Below are positions 56,416 to 64,000 of a stretch of 64,000 nucleotides of DNA, piece after piece. The notes beneath the pieces are model-generated. The model was given only the letters and a program-made list of their open reading frames with translations, ran no database searches and was not told the origin of the DNA. The DNA is taken from the NCBI RefSeq assembly GCF_037023755.1, contig NZ_CP146100.1:1180501-1244500 (forward strand), in the 5' to 3' direction. Made by a program: the position numbers and the translations under genes. The stretch is from Saccharopolyspora sp. SCSIO 74807 (GTDB taxonomy: Bacteria; Actinomycetota; Actinomycetes; Mycobacteriales; Pseudonocardiaceae). Every line of letters starts with the position of its first letter. The first letter of the stretch is position 1.

Positions 56416-57474
56416 ATGCCGAGCAGACCGATCGGGACCGCACGCCGCAGATCCCGGCTTCGCCTCACCCGCGCACTACTTTCCGTGGCCACGATCGGCG
56501 CTACCGCTTTCACGCTGAGCGGGTGCGGATTGCTCAGCGGCGCGGACGGCTCCAACGCCACCGGCGGCGACGCGGGGCTGGAGAAACCGACGATCGTGAT
56601 CGGTTCGCTGCCCGCGCTGTCCCAGGCCCCGGTCGCGCTCGCGCAGGCGAAGGGCTACTTCCAGGACGAGGGCCTCAACGTCAAGGTCCAGCCGGTCGGC
56701 GACGGACCGGCCGCGCTGACCTCGCTGCTGTCCGGGCAGAACGACATCAGCCTGGGCAGCTACACCGCGCCGATCAAGGCGCAGGCCACCGGCGCCGGTG
56801 ACCTCAAGTTCGTCAGCGAGATGATGGTCTCGGTGCCGAACAACATGAACATCATGACGTTGCCGAACTCCTCGGTGAAGAAGCCGGAGGACCTCTCCAA
56901 CGCCAAGATCGCCATCAGCGCACCGGGCGCGATCACCGACATCGGCGCCAAGGCCGCGCTGCAGGAACGCGGAGTGGACATCCGCAACGCCGAGTTCGTC
57001 AAGTTCGGCTTCCCGGACATGCTGTCCGCGCTGCAGAACGGGCAGGTCGACGCGGCGGTGATGACCGAGCCGTTCATCACCCAGGCCGCGAAGAACGCGG
57101 GCGCGACCACGGTGGTGGACTGCTTCTCCGGCGGCACTTCGGACTTCCCGGTGGCCGGGGCGACGACCACCGCGAAGTTCGCGCAGGAGAACCCGAAGAC
57201 GCTGCAGGCGTTCCAGCGCGCGGTCCAGCGGGCGCAGTTGACCGGGCAGAACCGGGCCGAGGTGACGCCGCTGCTGCCGCAGTTCGCCAAGATCACCCCG
57301 GAGCTGGCGCCGATCGTCGAGCTGGGCAAGATCCCGACCTCGATGGACGCCGCCCGGTTGCAGCGGGTCTCGGAGCTGATGAAGCGCTTCGGGCAGATCG
57401 GCAAGGAGGTCGACGTGTCCAAGATGCTGGTGCAGCCGCCGCCGCTGGAGGAAGCCCAGCCCGCAGGCCGCTGA
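56416..57474 (+). CDS. NMT1/SsuA-like ABC substrate-binding lipoprotein
   Basis: Predicted 352-residue periplasmic-type binding lipoprotein. A twin-basic N-terminus, hydrophobic stretch and lipobox LSGC anchor it outside the membrane. The mature domain (IVIGSLPALSQAPVALAQAKGYFQDEGLNV, MLSALQNGQVDAAVMTEPFI) is typical of the NMT1/THI5-like, SsuA/TauA family that binds sulfonates, aromatic acids or thiamine-precursor pyrimidines. AAGGAGG precedes ATG 56416. It probably serves the ABC operon at 52.0-54.4 kb, although a decarboxylase gene lies between. Confidence 0.85.
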   Translation: MPSRPIGTARRRSRLRLTRALLSVATIGATAFTLSGCGLLSGADGSNATGGDAGLEKPTIVIGSLPALSQAPVALAQAKGYFQDEGLNVKVQPVGDGPAALTSLLSGQNDISLGSYTAPIKAQATGAGDLKFVSEMMVSVPNNMNIMTLPNSSVKKPEDLSNAKIAISAPGAITDIGAKAALQERGVDIRNAEFVKFGFPDMLSALQNGQVDAAVMTEPFITQAAKNAGATTVVDCFSGGTSDFPVAGATTTAKFAQENPKTLQAFQRAVQRAQLTGQNRAEVTPLLPQFAKITPELAPIVELGKIPTSMDAARLQRVSELMKRFGQIGKEVDVSKMLVQPPPLEEAQPAGR

Positions 57475-57508
57475 CCGGATCGCTCTCGGAGTCCCACCGA
57501 CGATCACG

Positions 57509-57557
57509 AGTGAACGGCCTGTTGGACCAATCTAGTGGGACCAGCAGTCCGTTCACT
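57509..57557. repeat. Intergenic palindromic repeat, copy D
   Basis: AGTGAACGGCCTGTTGGACC left arm, AATCTAGT centre, GGGACCAGCAGTCCGTTCACT right arm (the arms pair imperfectly). It lies 34 bp after the binding-protein stop and is preceded by CCCACCGACGATCA, also present before copy E. Confidence 0.75.
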
Positions 57558-57613
57558 CGGCTCGGTCCGCCCGATCAGCGCGGCGCATCCCGGCTCGGGC
57601 CCACCGACGATCA

Positions 57614-57664
57614 TGAGCGAACGGACCGTTTGACCAACCTAGTGGGACCAACGGTCCGTTCACT
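57614..57664. repeat. Intergenic palindromic repeat, copy E
   Basis: TGAGCGAACGGACCGTTTGA left arm and GGGACCAACGGTCCGTTCACT right arm around CCAACCTAGT. It ends 17 bp from the stop of the minus-strand decarboxylase 2 gene. With copy D it gives one repeat per convergent gene end. Confidence 0.75.
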
Positions 57665-57681
57665 GGTGCATCCCGCGGAGG

Positions 57682-59265
57682 CTAGTAGAGGGGTGTCGGG
57701 GCCGGGTCGACGTGCACGTGGAGCAGGCGCGGGCCGGAGGGGCGGCCGGGCAGGGCCGCGAGTTCGGCGGCCAGCTCGCCGGGCTCGCGCACCGTCGTCG
57801 CCGGACAGCCGAGGCTGCGCGCCAGCCCCGCGAAGTCCGTGCCACCCAGCTCGACGCCGGGCAGCTTCTGCTCGCCACCGCTGAGCACGGCCACCGCGGC
57901 GTACCGGGAGTTGTCCAGGATCACGAACGTCACCGGCGCCTGCTCGCGCACCGCCGTCCACACCGCCTGGAACCCGTACATGCTGGAACCGTCGCCGAGC
58001 AGCGCCAGCACCGGCCGCTGCGGGTCGGCCATCGCCACGCCCACCGCGGCGCCGATGCCGTAACCGAGCGCGCCCGAGGCGGCCGCGAAGAACCCGCCGT
58101 CGCGCGAGCGGATCGGAAAGTGCTCGTGCAGGTCGTTGCGGTGGCTCGGGGCTTCTTCGACCACGACGGCCGCCGCGGGCAACACCGCATTGATCTCGGC
58201 GAGCACGTAGCTCGCGCTCATCGGCGTCCCGGCCCGCGGACGCGGCGGACGTTGCAACGCCGCCGGTTCCGGCCGCTCCGACGCGCGCACCAGCTCACCG
58301 AGCCCGCGCACCGAGTGCGCCATCGTCCCCAGCAGGCCGGTGCCGCGGCGGGCGCGCGCGAGCACGTCCGGGTCGTCGTGCAGGAGGAACAGCTCCGGCA
58401 GCTCGTCAGCCGCCGGACCTCGGTAGACGTGGTAGGTGAACGCGGCAGCGCCGAAGACCGCGACCAGGTCGTAGGCGGCGAGTTCGGCGGCCAGCAGCTT
58501 CCGCTCGGGCTGCAGGAAACCCGCGAACCGCGGGTGGTCCTCGGGGAAGGAGCAGCGCGGGGACAGCGGGCTCGCCCACACCGCGGCCTTCGCGCGCTCG
58601 GCCAGCGCCACCATCTCCGGCACGACTCCCTCGTGATCGACGGCCGGGCCGACCACGAACGCGGGACGTTCGGCACCGCCCAGCGCCTCCGCCAGTCCCG
58701 CGAGCGCCGCCGGATCAGGGGCCGGGCCGGGCGTGACCGGCCGGTCCGGGACCTCGGTGGCCGGCCGGTCCCAGTCGTCGGCGGGGATCGACACGAACAC
58801 CGGCCCCTGCGGCGGAGTCACCGCGAGCTGGTGGGCGCGGGCGATCGCCGCGGGCACGTCGGCCGCACTGACCGGTTCGCAGCTGAACTTCACGTACGGC
58901 TTGGGGAACTGCGGCGCGTCGGTCGCGCCGAGGAACGGCTCGTCCAGCAGCAGCGTCCGGGTCTGCTGCCCGGCCGTCACGACCAGCGGGGTGCCGTTGC
59001 GGTACGCGGTGAACAGCGACCCGAGCCCGTGCCCGACGCCGCCCGCCGAATGCAGGTTCACCAGCGCCGGAGCCCGGCGCGCCTGGGCGTACCCGTCGGC
59101 CATCGCGACGACCGCGGATTCCTGCAGGCCCAGCACGTAGCCGAAGTCGTCCGGCCAGTCCGCCAGGAACGGCACCTCGGTCGTGCCCGGATTGCCGAAC
59201 ACGGTGGTCATCCCGAGCCTGCGCAGCAGATCCCGCGTGACGTCCCGAACCGTCCGATCGCCCAT
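57682..59265 (-). CDS. Benzoylformate decarboxylase-like ThDP enzyme 2
   Basis: Predicted 527-residue paralogue of the enzyme at 54564-56156, sharing the same frame of motifs: Thr in GNPGTTEVPFL at the Ser26 position, LGLQES Glu, NLHSAGG His, AAAFTYHVY His, and GDGSSMYGFQAVWTAV for ThDP/metal. The strong similarity points to an old gene duplication around the binding-protein gene. It is convergent with that gene and divergent from XPB. Distinct substrates for the two copies are plausible but not visible. Confidence 0.8.
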   Translation of the reverse strand: MGDRTVRDVTRDLLRRLGMTTVFGNPGTTEVPFLADWPDDFGYVLGLQESAVVAMADGYAQARRAPALVNLHSAGGVGHGLGSLFTAYRNGTPLVVTAGQQTRTLLLDEPFLGATDAPQFPKPYVKFSCEPVSAADVPAAIARAHQLAVTPPQGPVFVSIPADDWDRPATEVPDRPVTPGPAPDPAALAGLAEALGGAERPAFVVGPAVDHEGVVPEMVALAERAKAAVWASPLSPRCSFPEDHPRFAGFLQPERKLLAAELAAYDLVAVFGAAAFTYHVYRGPAADELPELFLLHDDPDVLARARRGTGLLGTMAHSVRGLGELVRASERPEPAALQRPPRPRAGTPMSASYVLAEINAVLPAAAVVVEEAPSHRNDLHEHFPIRSRDGGFFAAASGALGYGIGAAVGVAMADPQRPVLALLGDGSSMYGFQAVWTAVREQAPVTFVILDNSRYAAVAVLSGGEQKLPGVELGGTDFAGLARSLGCPATTVREPGELAAELAALPGRPSGPRLLHVHVDPAPTPLY

Positions 59266-59486
59266 GCCCGCCTCCCGCGACGACTCCGATCAAGCCCAGC
59301 ACACCGGCACCCGCTCAGTGCACACCGCGCCATCCGGCGAGCGGAAGCCCTCGGCCCCGCGCACCCCGGCCGCGGTCGCGGCGGTGGAATACTGGAGACC
59401 GGTCCGGCCGTTGTCAGCGTGGCCGATCACCTGCGCAAAGCCCCCACCCGCACGAAAGCGCCCGAACAGCCGAGGGAGCAGCACCC

Positions 59487-61148
59487 GTGACCGACGGACC
59501 GCTGATCGTCCAGTCCGACAAGACCCTGCTGCTGGAAGTCGACCACGAGCAGGCCGACGAAGCGCGCACCGCCATCGCCCCGTTCGCGGAACTGGAACGC
59601 GCCCCCGAGCACGTGCACACCTACCGGATCACACCGCTGGCGCTGTGGAACGCGCGCGCCGCGGGGCACGACGCGGAGCAGGTGGTCGACGGCCTGGTCC
59701 GGTACTCCCGCTACCCCGTTCCGCAGCCGCTGCTGGTCGACATCGCCGAGACCATGGGCCGGTTCGGCCGGTTGCAGCTCGCGCACGACCCGGCGCACGG
59801 GCTGGTGCTGATCTCGCTGGACCGCGCGGTGCTGGAAGAGGTGATGCGGCACAAGAAGGTCAAGCCGATGCTCGGCGAGCGCATCGACGACGACACCGTG
59901 GCCGTGCATCCCAGCGAGCGCGGGCGGCTCAAGCAGCTGCTGCTCAAGATCGGCTGGCCCGCCGAGGACCTGGCGGGCTACGTCGACGGCGAAGCGCACC
60001 CGATCAGCCTCCGCGAAGAGGGCTGGAGCCTGCGGGACTACCAGCGCCAAGCGGTGCAGTCGTTCTGGTCGGGCGGTTCCGGCGTGGTCGTGCTGCCGTG
60101 CGGCGCCGGCAAGACGCTGGTCGGCGCCGCCGCGATGGCCGAGGCGGGCGCGACCACGCTGATCCTGGTCACCAACACCGTCGCGGGCAGGCAGTGGAAG
60201 CGGGAGCTGGTCGAGCGCACCTCGCTGACCGAGGAGGAGATCGGCGAGTACTCCGGCGAGAAGAAGGAGATCCGCCCGGTCACCATCGCCACCTACCAGG
60301 TGATCACCCGCAAGTCGAAGGGCGAGTACAAGCACCTGGAGCTGTTCGACTCCCGCGACTGGGGACTGGTGGTCTACGACGAGGTGCACCTGCTGCCCGC
60401 CCCGGTGTTCCGGATGACCGCCGACCTGCAGTCGCGGCGGCGCCTCGGGCTGACCGCGACGCTGGTGCGCGAGGACGGCCGGGAAGGCGACGTGTTCTCG
60501 CTGATCGGGCCGAAGCGCTTCGACGCGCCGTGGAAGGACATCGAGTCGCAGGGCTGGATCGCCCCGGCCGACTGCGTCGAAGTGCGCGTGACCCTCACCG
60601 ACGACGAGCGGCTGCGCTACGCCACCTCGGAAGCCGAGGAGCGCTACAAGGTCTGCTCCACGGCACGCACCAAGGCCCCGGTCGTGCGGGCGATCCTCGA
60701 TCAGCACCCGGGCGAGCCGGCGCTGGTGATCGGCGCGTACCTGGAGCAGCTGCACGAGCTCGGCGAGGCGCTGGACGCGCCGATCGTCGAGGGCTCCACC
60801 CGGAACAAGGAGCGGGAGAAGCTCTTCGACGCGTTCCGACGCGGCGAGATCGACCGGCTCGTGGTGTCGAAAGTGGCGAACTTCTCCATCGACTTGCCGG
60901 AGGCTTCGGTGGCGGTGCAGGTCTCCGGCACGTTCGGTTCCCGCCAGGAGGAGGCGCAGCGGCTCGGCCGGTTGCTGCGCCCGAAGGCCGAGGGCAGGCA
61001 GGCGCACTTCTACTCGGTGGTCTCCCGGGACACCCTGGACACCGACTACGCCGCGCACCGCCAGCGGTTCCTGGCCGAACAGGGCTACGCCTACCGCATC
61101 GTGGACGCCGATGACCTGCTCGGACCGGCGTTGCCGGACGTGGGTTGA
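59487..61148 (+). CDS. XPB-type DNA repair helicase
   Basis: Predicted 553-residue superfamily 2 helicase homologous to eukaryotic XPB/ERCC3. The N-terminal 175 residues are the XPB-specific domain. Walker A is PCGAGKTLVG, Walker B/motif II is VYDEVHLLP, motif III is LGLTATLVRED and motif VI is EEAQRLGRLLRPK. Bacterial XPB unwinds and anneals DNA in vitro; its role in vivo is unsettled. GTG 59487 follows GAGGGAG. In mycobacteria it directly follows the Rv0862c-type gene. Confidence 0.93.
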   Translation: MTDGPLIVQSDKTLLLEVDHEQADEARTAIAPFAELERAPEHVHTYRITPLALWNARAAGHDAEQVVDGLVRYSRYPVPQPLLVDIAETMGRFGRLQLAHDPAHGLVLISLDRAVLEEVMRHKKVKPMLGERIDDDTVAVHPSERGRLKQLLLKIGWPAEDLAGYVDGEAHPISLREEGWSLRDYQRQAVQSFWSGGSGVVVLPCGAGKTLVGAAAMAEAGATTLILVTNTVAGRQWKRELVERTSLTEEEIGEYSGEKKEIRPVTIATYQVITRKSKGEYKHLELFDSRDWGLVVYDEVHLLPAPVFRMTADLQSRRRLGLTATLVREDGREGDVFSLIGPKRFDAPWKDIESQGWIAPADCVEVRVTLTDDERLRYATSEAEERYKVCSTARTKAPVVRAILDQHPGEPALVIGAYLEQLHELGEALDAPIVEGSTRNKEREKLFDAFRRGEIDRLVVSKVANFSIDLPEASVAVQVSGTFGSRQEEAQRLGRLLRPKAEGRQAHFYSVVSRDTLDTDYAAHRQRFLAEQGYAYRIVDADDLLGPALPDVG

Positions 61149-61274
61149 TCAGTTCCGCCGCCCGGCCGCCGCGGCTTGCGGGCGGGGTCGTATTTTCGGT
61201 GGCGTTGGCGAAACTGCCCGTGCGACGCACGGCACCGGTTACCGTTTGCGAGACAGACGCAGCAGTGGAGATCG

Positions 61275-61869
61275 GATGAACACCGAGAAGCACAACACCG
61301 CGGTGGGTGGTGCGCACCGGTTCATCGGGCTCGCGGAGAACCTCGAACGGCACGCGGGTACGCCGACTGCCGCCGAGCCGCCCAACGTCCGCGGCGACAA
61401 CCGCGGGTACGGGCTGGTGTTCTTCCACCTGGACCAGTACCACCTGAGCACGGTGATCAGCTCGGGCCTGCGGTTCCAGCCGCTCGGTGCCGACCCGGCG
61501 CAGGAGCTCGCGTGCACGGTGTACAAGGAGCAGGCCGAAGCGGCCCGGCACCTGGTGGACGTGACCAGCGAGCTGCTGGTGGAGAGCGGCACGCACCTGG
61601 TGCCGGACCAGATCGTGCCGAACGAGAGCCCGCTGCTGCCCGGCACCGAGTTCTTCGGCGTGCTGGCCAGCGGGCATCCGCTGTTCCCGCCCGAGTTCAC
61701 CAGGTTCACCGACCAGGAGGGCACCGAGCAGCTGCAGGTGTTCACGCTGCTGCCGGTCACCCTCGGGGAGCTGAACTACATCCTGGACAGCGGGGTAACC
61801 GCGCTGCGCCAGCAGTGGGCGCGGTTCGAGGTGGACGTGTTCGACCTGGGCCGCCCCAGCGTGGCCTGA
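61275..61869 (+). CDS. Suppressor-of-fused (SUFU) domain protein
   Basis: Predicted 197-residue soluble protein with the bacterial SUFU fold, reading from the ATG at 61276. Typical parts are YGLVFFHLDQYHLSTVISSGLRF near residues 50-75 and a C-terminal LLPVTLGELNYILDSG. Bacterial SUFU proteins are sometimes immunity proteins for secreted toxins, but no toxin gene is adjacent here. The start has a GTGGAGAT element upstream. It follows XPB by 127 bp in the same direction. Confidence 0.75.
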
Positions 61870-62132
61870 CCTTCCGCGGCCCTGACCGCTCGCGGCGGTG
61901 CGGCCGATCGTCGGGCTGATCACTTCCGCACCCGGGAACAGAACGGGCCTCGCCCGCGTATCGACCTTGGGGCGCACTCGGGCACCGGTGTGTGCCCCGT
62001 CGCCGTGCACCGGGCGCCGACGCACGTTTCTCCGCGAACTGCCGTGCTGACGCGCGCCCGATGCTCGGGCGAGGATGGTGCCTCCGGACGCGGGGACAGG
62101 TGCCGGACCGGGCGAGCTGGAAGGGACGGATC

Positions 62133-63119
62133 ATGAGCGGGGCGACGATCAGCTTGGCCGAGTTGGATTCCGTGCGGGTGTACGGCCTGCCGATGCGCAC
62201 CCGGTTCCGCGGGATCACCCGCAGGCAGGGGGTGCTGCTCGGCGGTCCCGGCGGCTGGGGCGAGTTCTGCCCGTTCGAGGACTACGACGACGCGCAGTCC
62301 GTGCCGTGGCTGCTGGCGGCCTTGGAGGCGTGCGCCGGGGATTGGCCTGCGGCGGTGCGCGACACCGTGCCGGTGAACTGCACGGTTCCGGCGGTGGACG
62401 GCGAGCAGGCGCACGAGATCGTGTCCGCCTCGGGCTGCAGCACGGCGAAGGTGAAGGTGGCCGAGTCGTCGCAGTTCGCCGCCGACGACGTCGAGCGGGT
62501 GGCCGCGGTGCGCGACGCCCTCGGCCCGGCGGGCGCGATCCGGGTGGACGCGAACGCGGCCTGGGACGTGGACACCGCGGTCGCCCGGATCGCGGAGCTG
62601 GACCGCGCCGCGGGTGGTCTGGAGTACGTCGAGCAGCCCTGCCCGAGCGTCGAAGAGCTCGCCGCCGTGCGGCGCAAGGTGGCGGTCCGGATCGCGGCGG
62701 ACGAATCGATCCGCCGCGCCGAGGACCCGCTGCGGGTCGCGGTCGCCGAAGCGGCGGACGTGGCGGTGCTCAAGGCCGCGCCGCTGGGCGGGGTGCGCCG
62801 GGCGTTGCAGGTCGCCGAAGCGTGCGGGCTGCCGTGCGTGGTGTCCTCGGCGGTGGAGAGCAGCGTCGGCCTGGCCGCGCAGCTCGCGCTCGCCGGGGCG
62901 CTGCCGGAGCTGCCGTTCGCCTGCGGGCTGGGCACGACGTCGCTGCTGGACGGCGACCTGGTGGCCGAGTCGTTCGTGCCGCGCGGCGGTCATCTCCCGG
63001 TGCCGCGGAGCGCTCCGCTGCCGGACCCGGCCCGCGTCGCGGCCGCCACCCCGTCCGCCGAGGACCAGCGCCGCTGGCTCGACCGCCTCACCCGCGTCCA
63101 CCAGCTGCTGCCAGCTTGA
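62133..63119 (+). CDS. menC: o-Succinylbenzoate synthase MenC
   Basis: Predicted 328-residue enolase-superfamily dehydratase of menaquinone biosynthesis, converting SHCHC to o-succinylbenzoate. The barrel catalytic residues are visible: the Lys pair in STAKVKVAE, metal ligands Asp in RVDANAAW, Glu in YVEQPC, Asp in IAADESI, and Lys in VAVLKAAPLGG. Length fits the actinobacterial MenC. AAGGGACGGA precedes ATG 62133. No other men gene is in the window. A 263-bp gap lies upstream. Confidence 0.88.
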   Translation: MSGATISLAELDSVRVYGLPMRTRFRGITRRQGVLLGGPGGWGEFCPFEDYDDAQSVPWLLAALEACAGDWPAAVRDTVPVNCTVPAVDGEQAHEIVSASGCSTAKVKVAESSQFAADDVERVAAVRDALGPAGAIRVDANAAWDVDTAVARIAELDRAAGGLEYVEQPCPSVEELAAVRRKVAVRIAADESIRRAEDPLRVAVAEAADVAVLKAAPLGGVRRALQVAEACGLPCVVSSAVESSVGLAAQLALAGALPELPFACGLGTTSLLDGDLVAESFVPRGGHLPVPRSAPLPDPARVAAATPSAEDQRRWLDRLTRVHQLLPA

Positions 63120-63153
63120 TCGCACACATGCACAATGGTGGACAATTGGTGCA

Positions 63154-63179
63154 TGACATGTATTTTCGTGACATATACA
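63154..63179 (+). promoter_or_regulatory. Promoter and direct-repeat operator of the toxin-antitoxin pair
   Basis: Two copies of TGACATRTA start at 63154 and 63169 (15-bp phase) in an AT-rich patch. TATACA at 63174-63179 is a good -10, placing the transcription start within a base or two of the antitoxin ATG. The repeats are plausible binding sites for the antitoxin itself. Confidence 0.6.
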
Positions 63180-63187
63180 GTGAAGGC

Positions 63188-63454
63188 ATGACAAGCGCTG
63201 CTGTGAAGATGAATCCGCAGGGCCGGGTCTCGATACCGGCGCCTTTCCGGCATGAACTGGGGCTCACACCGGACACCGACCTGGTCAGCTATGTCGAAGA
63301 CGGACGAGTGGTGTTCGAAGAACGGGAACACCTGATGCGGCGCATCCAGCAGACGGCGCTCAACAGCCGGGCGACAGCTGGATCACCAGTCGACGAGCTG
63401 CTCGCAGACCGACGTGCCGCAGCAGCACGCGAAACCGCCGAGACGGAGTCATGA
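63188..63454 (+). CDS. vapB: AbrB/MazE-like antitoxin (VapB type)
   Basis: Predicted 88-residue antitoxin. The N-terminal AbrB swapped-hairpin domain (AAVKMNPQGRVSIPAPFRHELGL, about 3-45) would bind DNA. The C-terminal Arg/Ala-rich helix would block the toxin. It overlaps the toxin gene by 4 bp. GAAGG lies only 1 bp from the ATG, too close to work well, and the promoter position suggests a leaderless mRNA. Confidence 0.82.
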   Translation: MTSAAVKMNPQGRVSIPAPFRHELGLTPDTDLVSYVEDGRVVFEEREHLMRRIQQTALNSRATAGSPVDELLADRRAAAARETAETES

Positions 63455-63834
63455 GCATGGTCGTCCTCGACGCTTCGGCAGTCCTGGCGTGGGTATATGC
63501 GGAATCGGGACAAGAAGCGGTCGCCGAGCATCTCGACGGGGCGCTGATCAGTGCGGTGAACTGGTCAGAGGTCTTGCAGAAGATCGCTGCGAATGGCGGC
63601 GACGCCGACCTTCTCGGCCTGCAGATCGAAGCTCTGGGCGTGGAAGTGATCGCTTTCGGTCGAGACGACTCGCTAGCGACGGCCGCGCTTTGGCCGACGA
63701 CCCGGGAGGCCGGCCTGTCGCTCGGGGACCGAGCATGCCTGGCACTGGCGCGGCGCCTCGCCGCGCCAGTGCTCACTTCGGACCAAGCTTGGAAACGGCT
63801 CGACACCGATGCGGACATCCGGCTGATCCGCTGA
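63451..63834 (+). CDS. vapC: PIN-domain toxin (VapC type)
   Basis: Predicted 127-residue PIN-domain ribonuclease toxin. Acidic active-site residues are Asp in VVLDASAVLAW, Glu in NWSEVLQK, Asp in SLGDRACLALA and Asp in LTSDQAWK. Its ATG overlaps the antitoxin stop (ATGA), so toxin synthesis is coupled to that of its antitoxin. VapC toxins cleave tRNA or rRNA; the target here is unknown. Confidence 0.88.
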   Translation: MSMVVLDASAVLAWVYAESGQEAVAEHLDGALISAVNWSEVLQKIAANGGDADLLGLQIEALGVEVIAFGRDDSLATAALWPTTREAGLSLGDRACLALARRLAAPVLTSDQAWKRLDTDADIRLIR

Positions 63835-63853
63835 GCGGCTTCGAGCTGCCGCG

Positions 63854-64000
63854 TCAGCGGCGGTGCTTGCGGCGGCGGAGCCAGCGGAACAGCAGCGCAC
63901 CGGCGGCCAGCACCGCCACCGCGGGCAGCACCCGCTTGAGCACCGGCGTGCCCGCGGTGCCGAGCAGGTCGATCGCCTCGTCGGTCGGCATCGGGCCGCC
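63854..64000 (-). CDS. 3' end of a membrane-anchored protein (partial)
   Basis: Only the last 48 codons lie in the window; the 5' part is beyond the right edge. They encode a short region MPTDEAIDLLGTAG, one hydrophobic segment (VLKRVLPAVAVLAAGALLFRW) and a highly basic end LRRRKHRR. This fits a C-terminal tail anchor. No family can be assigned. Confidence 0.6.
   Translation of the reverse strand, partial: GGPMPTDEAIDLLGTAGTPVLKRVLPAVAVLAAGALLFRWLRRRKHRR

Overview
The window is high-GC, densely coded DNA with many GTG starts and frequent 4-bp ATGA/GTGA overlaps between genes. It carries actinobacterial marker genes: SepH, a resuscitation-promoting factor, a complete conservon, DUF2537, DUF2771 and DUF3027 proteins, and an XPB-type helicase. 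The gene order citA-serC-sepH-DUF2537-SpoU ... MarR ... DUF3027/MFS/DUF2771 ... cspB ... moaA-moaD-rpfA-moaE/mog-moaC ... Rv0862c-like ... XPB follows, from memory, the Mycobacterium tuberculosis Rv0889c-Rv0861c block with the relative orientations kept. A filamentous or rod-shaped actinomycete of the Pseudonocardiaceae type (for example Saccharopolyspora) fits best; genus is inference.

Layout. 0.3-4.5 kb: citrate synthase 2, SerC and the division protein SepH. 4.6-6 kb: DUF2537 membrane protein and SpoU-type RNA methyltransferase. 6.2-15 kb: accessory metabolism and transport (Bcr/CflA-type exporter, aldo/keto reductase, GCS2-like ligase, superoxide dismutase, MFS exporter with MarR regulator, purine permease, small membrane protein). 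15.0-16.1 kb: an intact IS481-family element with perfect 6-bp target duplications, inserted exactly in the stop codon of the preceding gene. 16.1-23.2 kb: a sacsin-like GHKL ATPase overlapping a DUF3027 gene, a glutaminyl-cyclotransferase-like lipoprotein, an MFS protein and a DUF2771 lipoprotein. 23.4-31.1 kb: a divergent TetR/CPBP protease pair with a clear operator, CspB, a HAD phosphatase, an R2-like ligand-binding oxidase, an acyl-CoA synthetase, PhzF and YccF proteins. 31.2-40 kb: a molybdenum region (modABC with a MerR/TOBE regulator and an HAD-IIA phosphatase; moaA, moaD, a Mog-MoaE fusion, moaC) surrounding rpfA, whose leader has a CRP-like site and a probable c-di-AMP (ydaO-type) riboswitch. 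40-44.5 kb: ACT-malic enzyme, a 60-residue protein and the Rv0862c-type protein.

44.6-59.3 kb interrupts the conserved order before XPB. It contains an O-methyltransferase, a four-gene conservon (cvnA-D), a two-permease ABC importer, and a separately encoded NMT1/SsuA-like binding lipoprotein sandwiched between two paralogous benzoylformate-decarboxylase-like ThDP enzymes. This split transporter plus twin decarboxylases is the most system-like unexplained unit here. 59.5-64 kb: XPB helicase, SUFU-domain protein, o-succinylbenzoate synthase, a VapBC-type toxin-antitoxin pair and the 3' end of a membrane-anchored protein.

Across the window at least five copies of a roughly 50-bp palindromic repeat lie only between genes, mostly at convergent gene ends, and look like a dispersed terminator family. 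No tRNA, rRNA or CRISPR array was seen.
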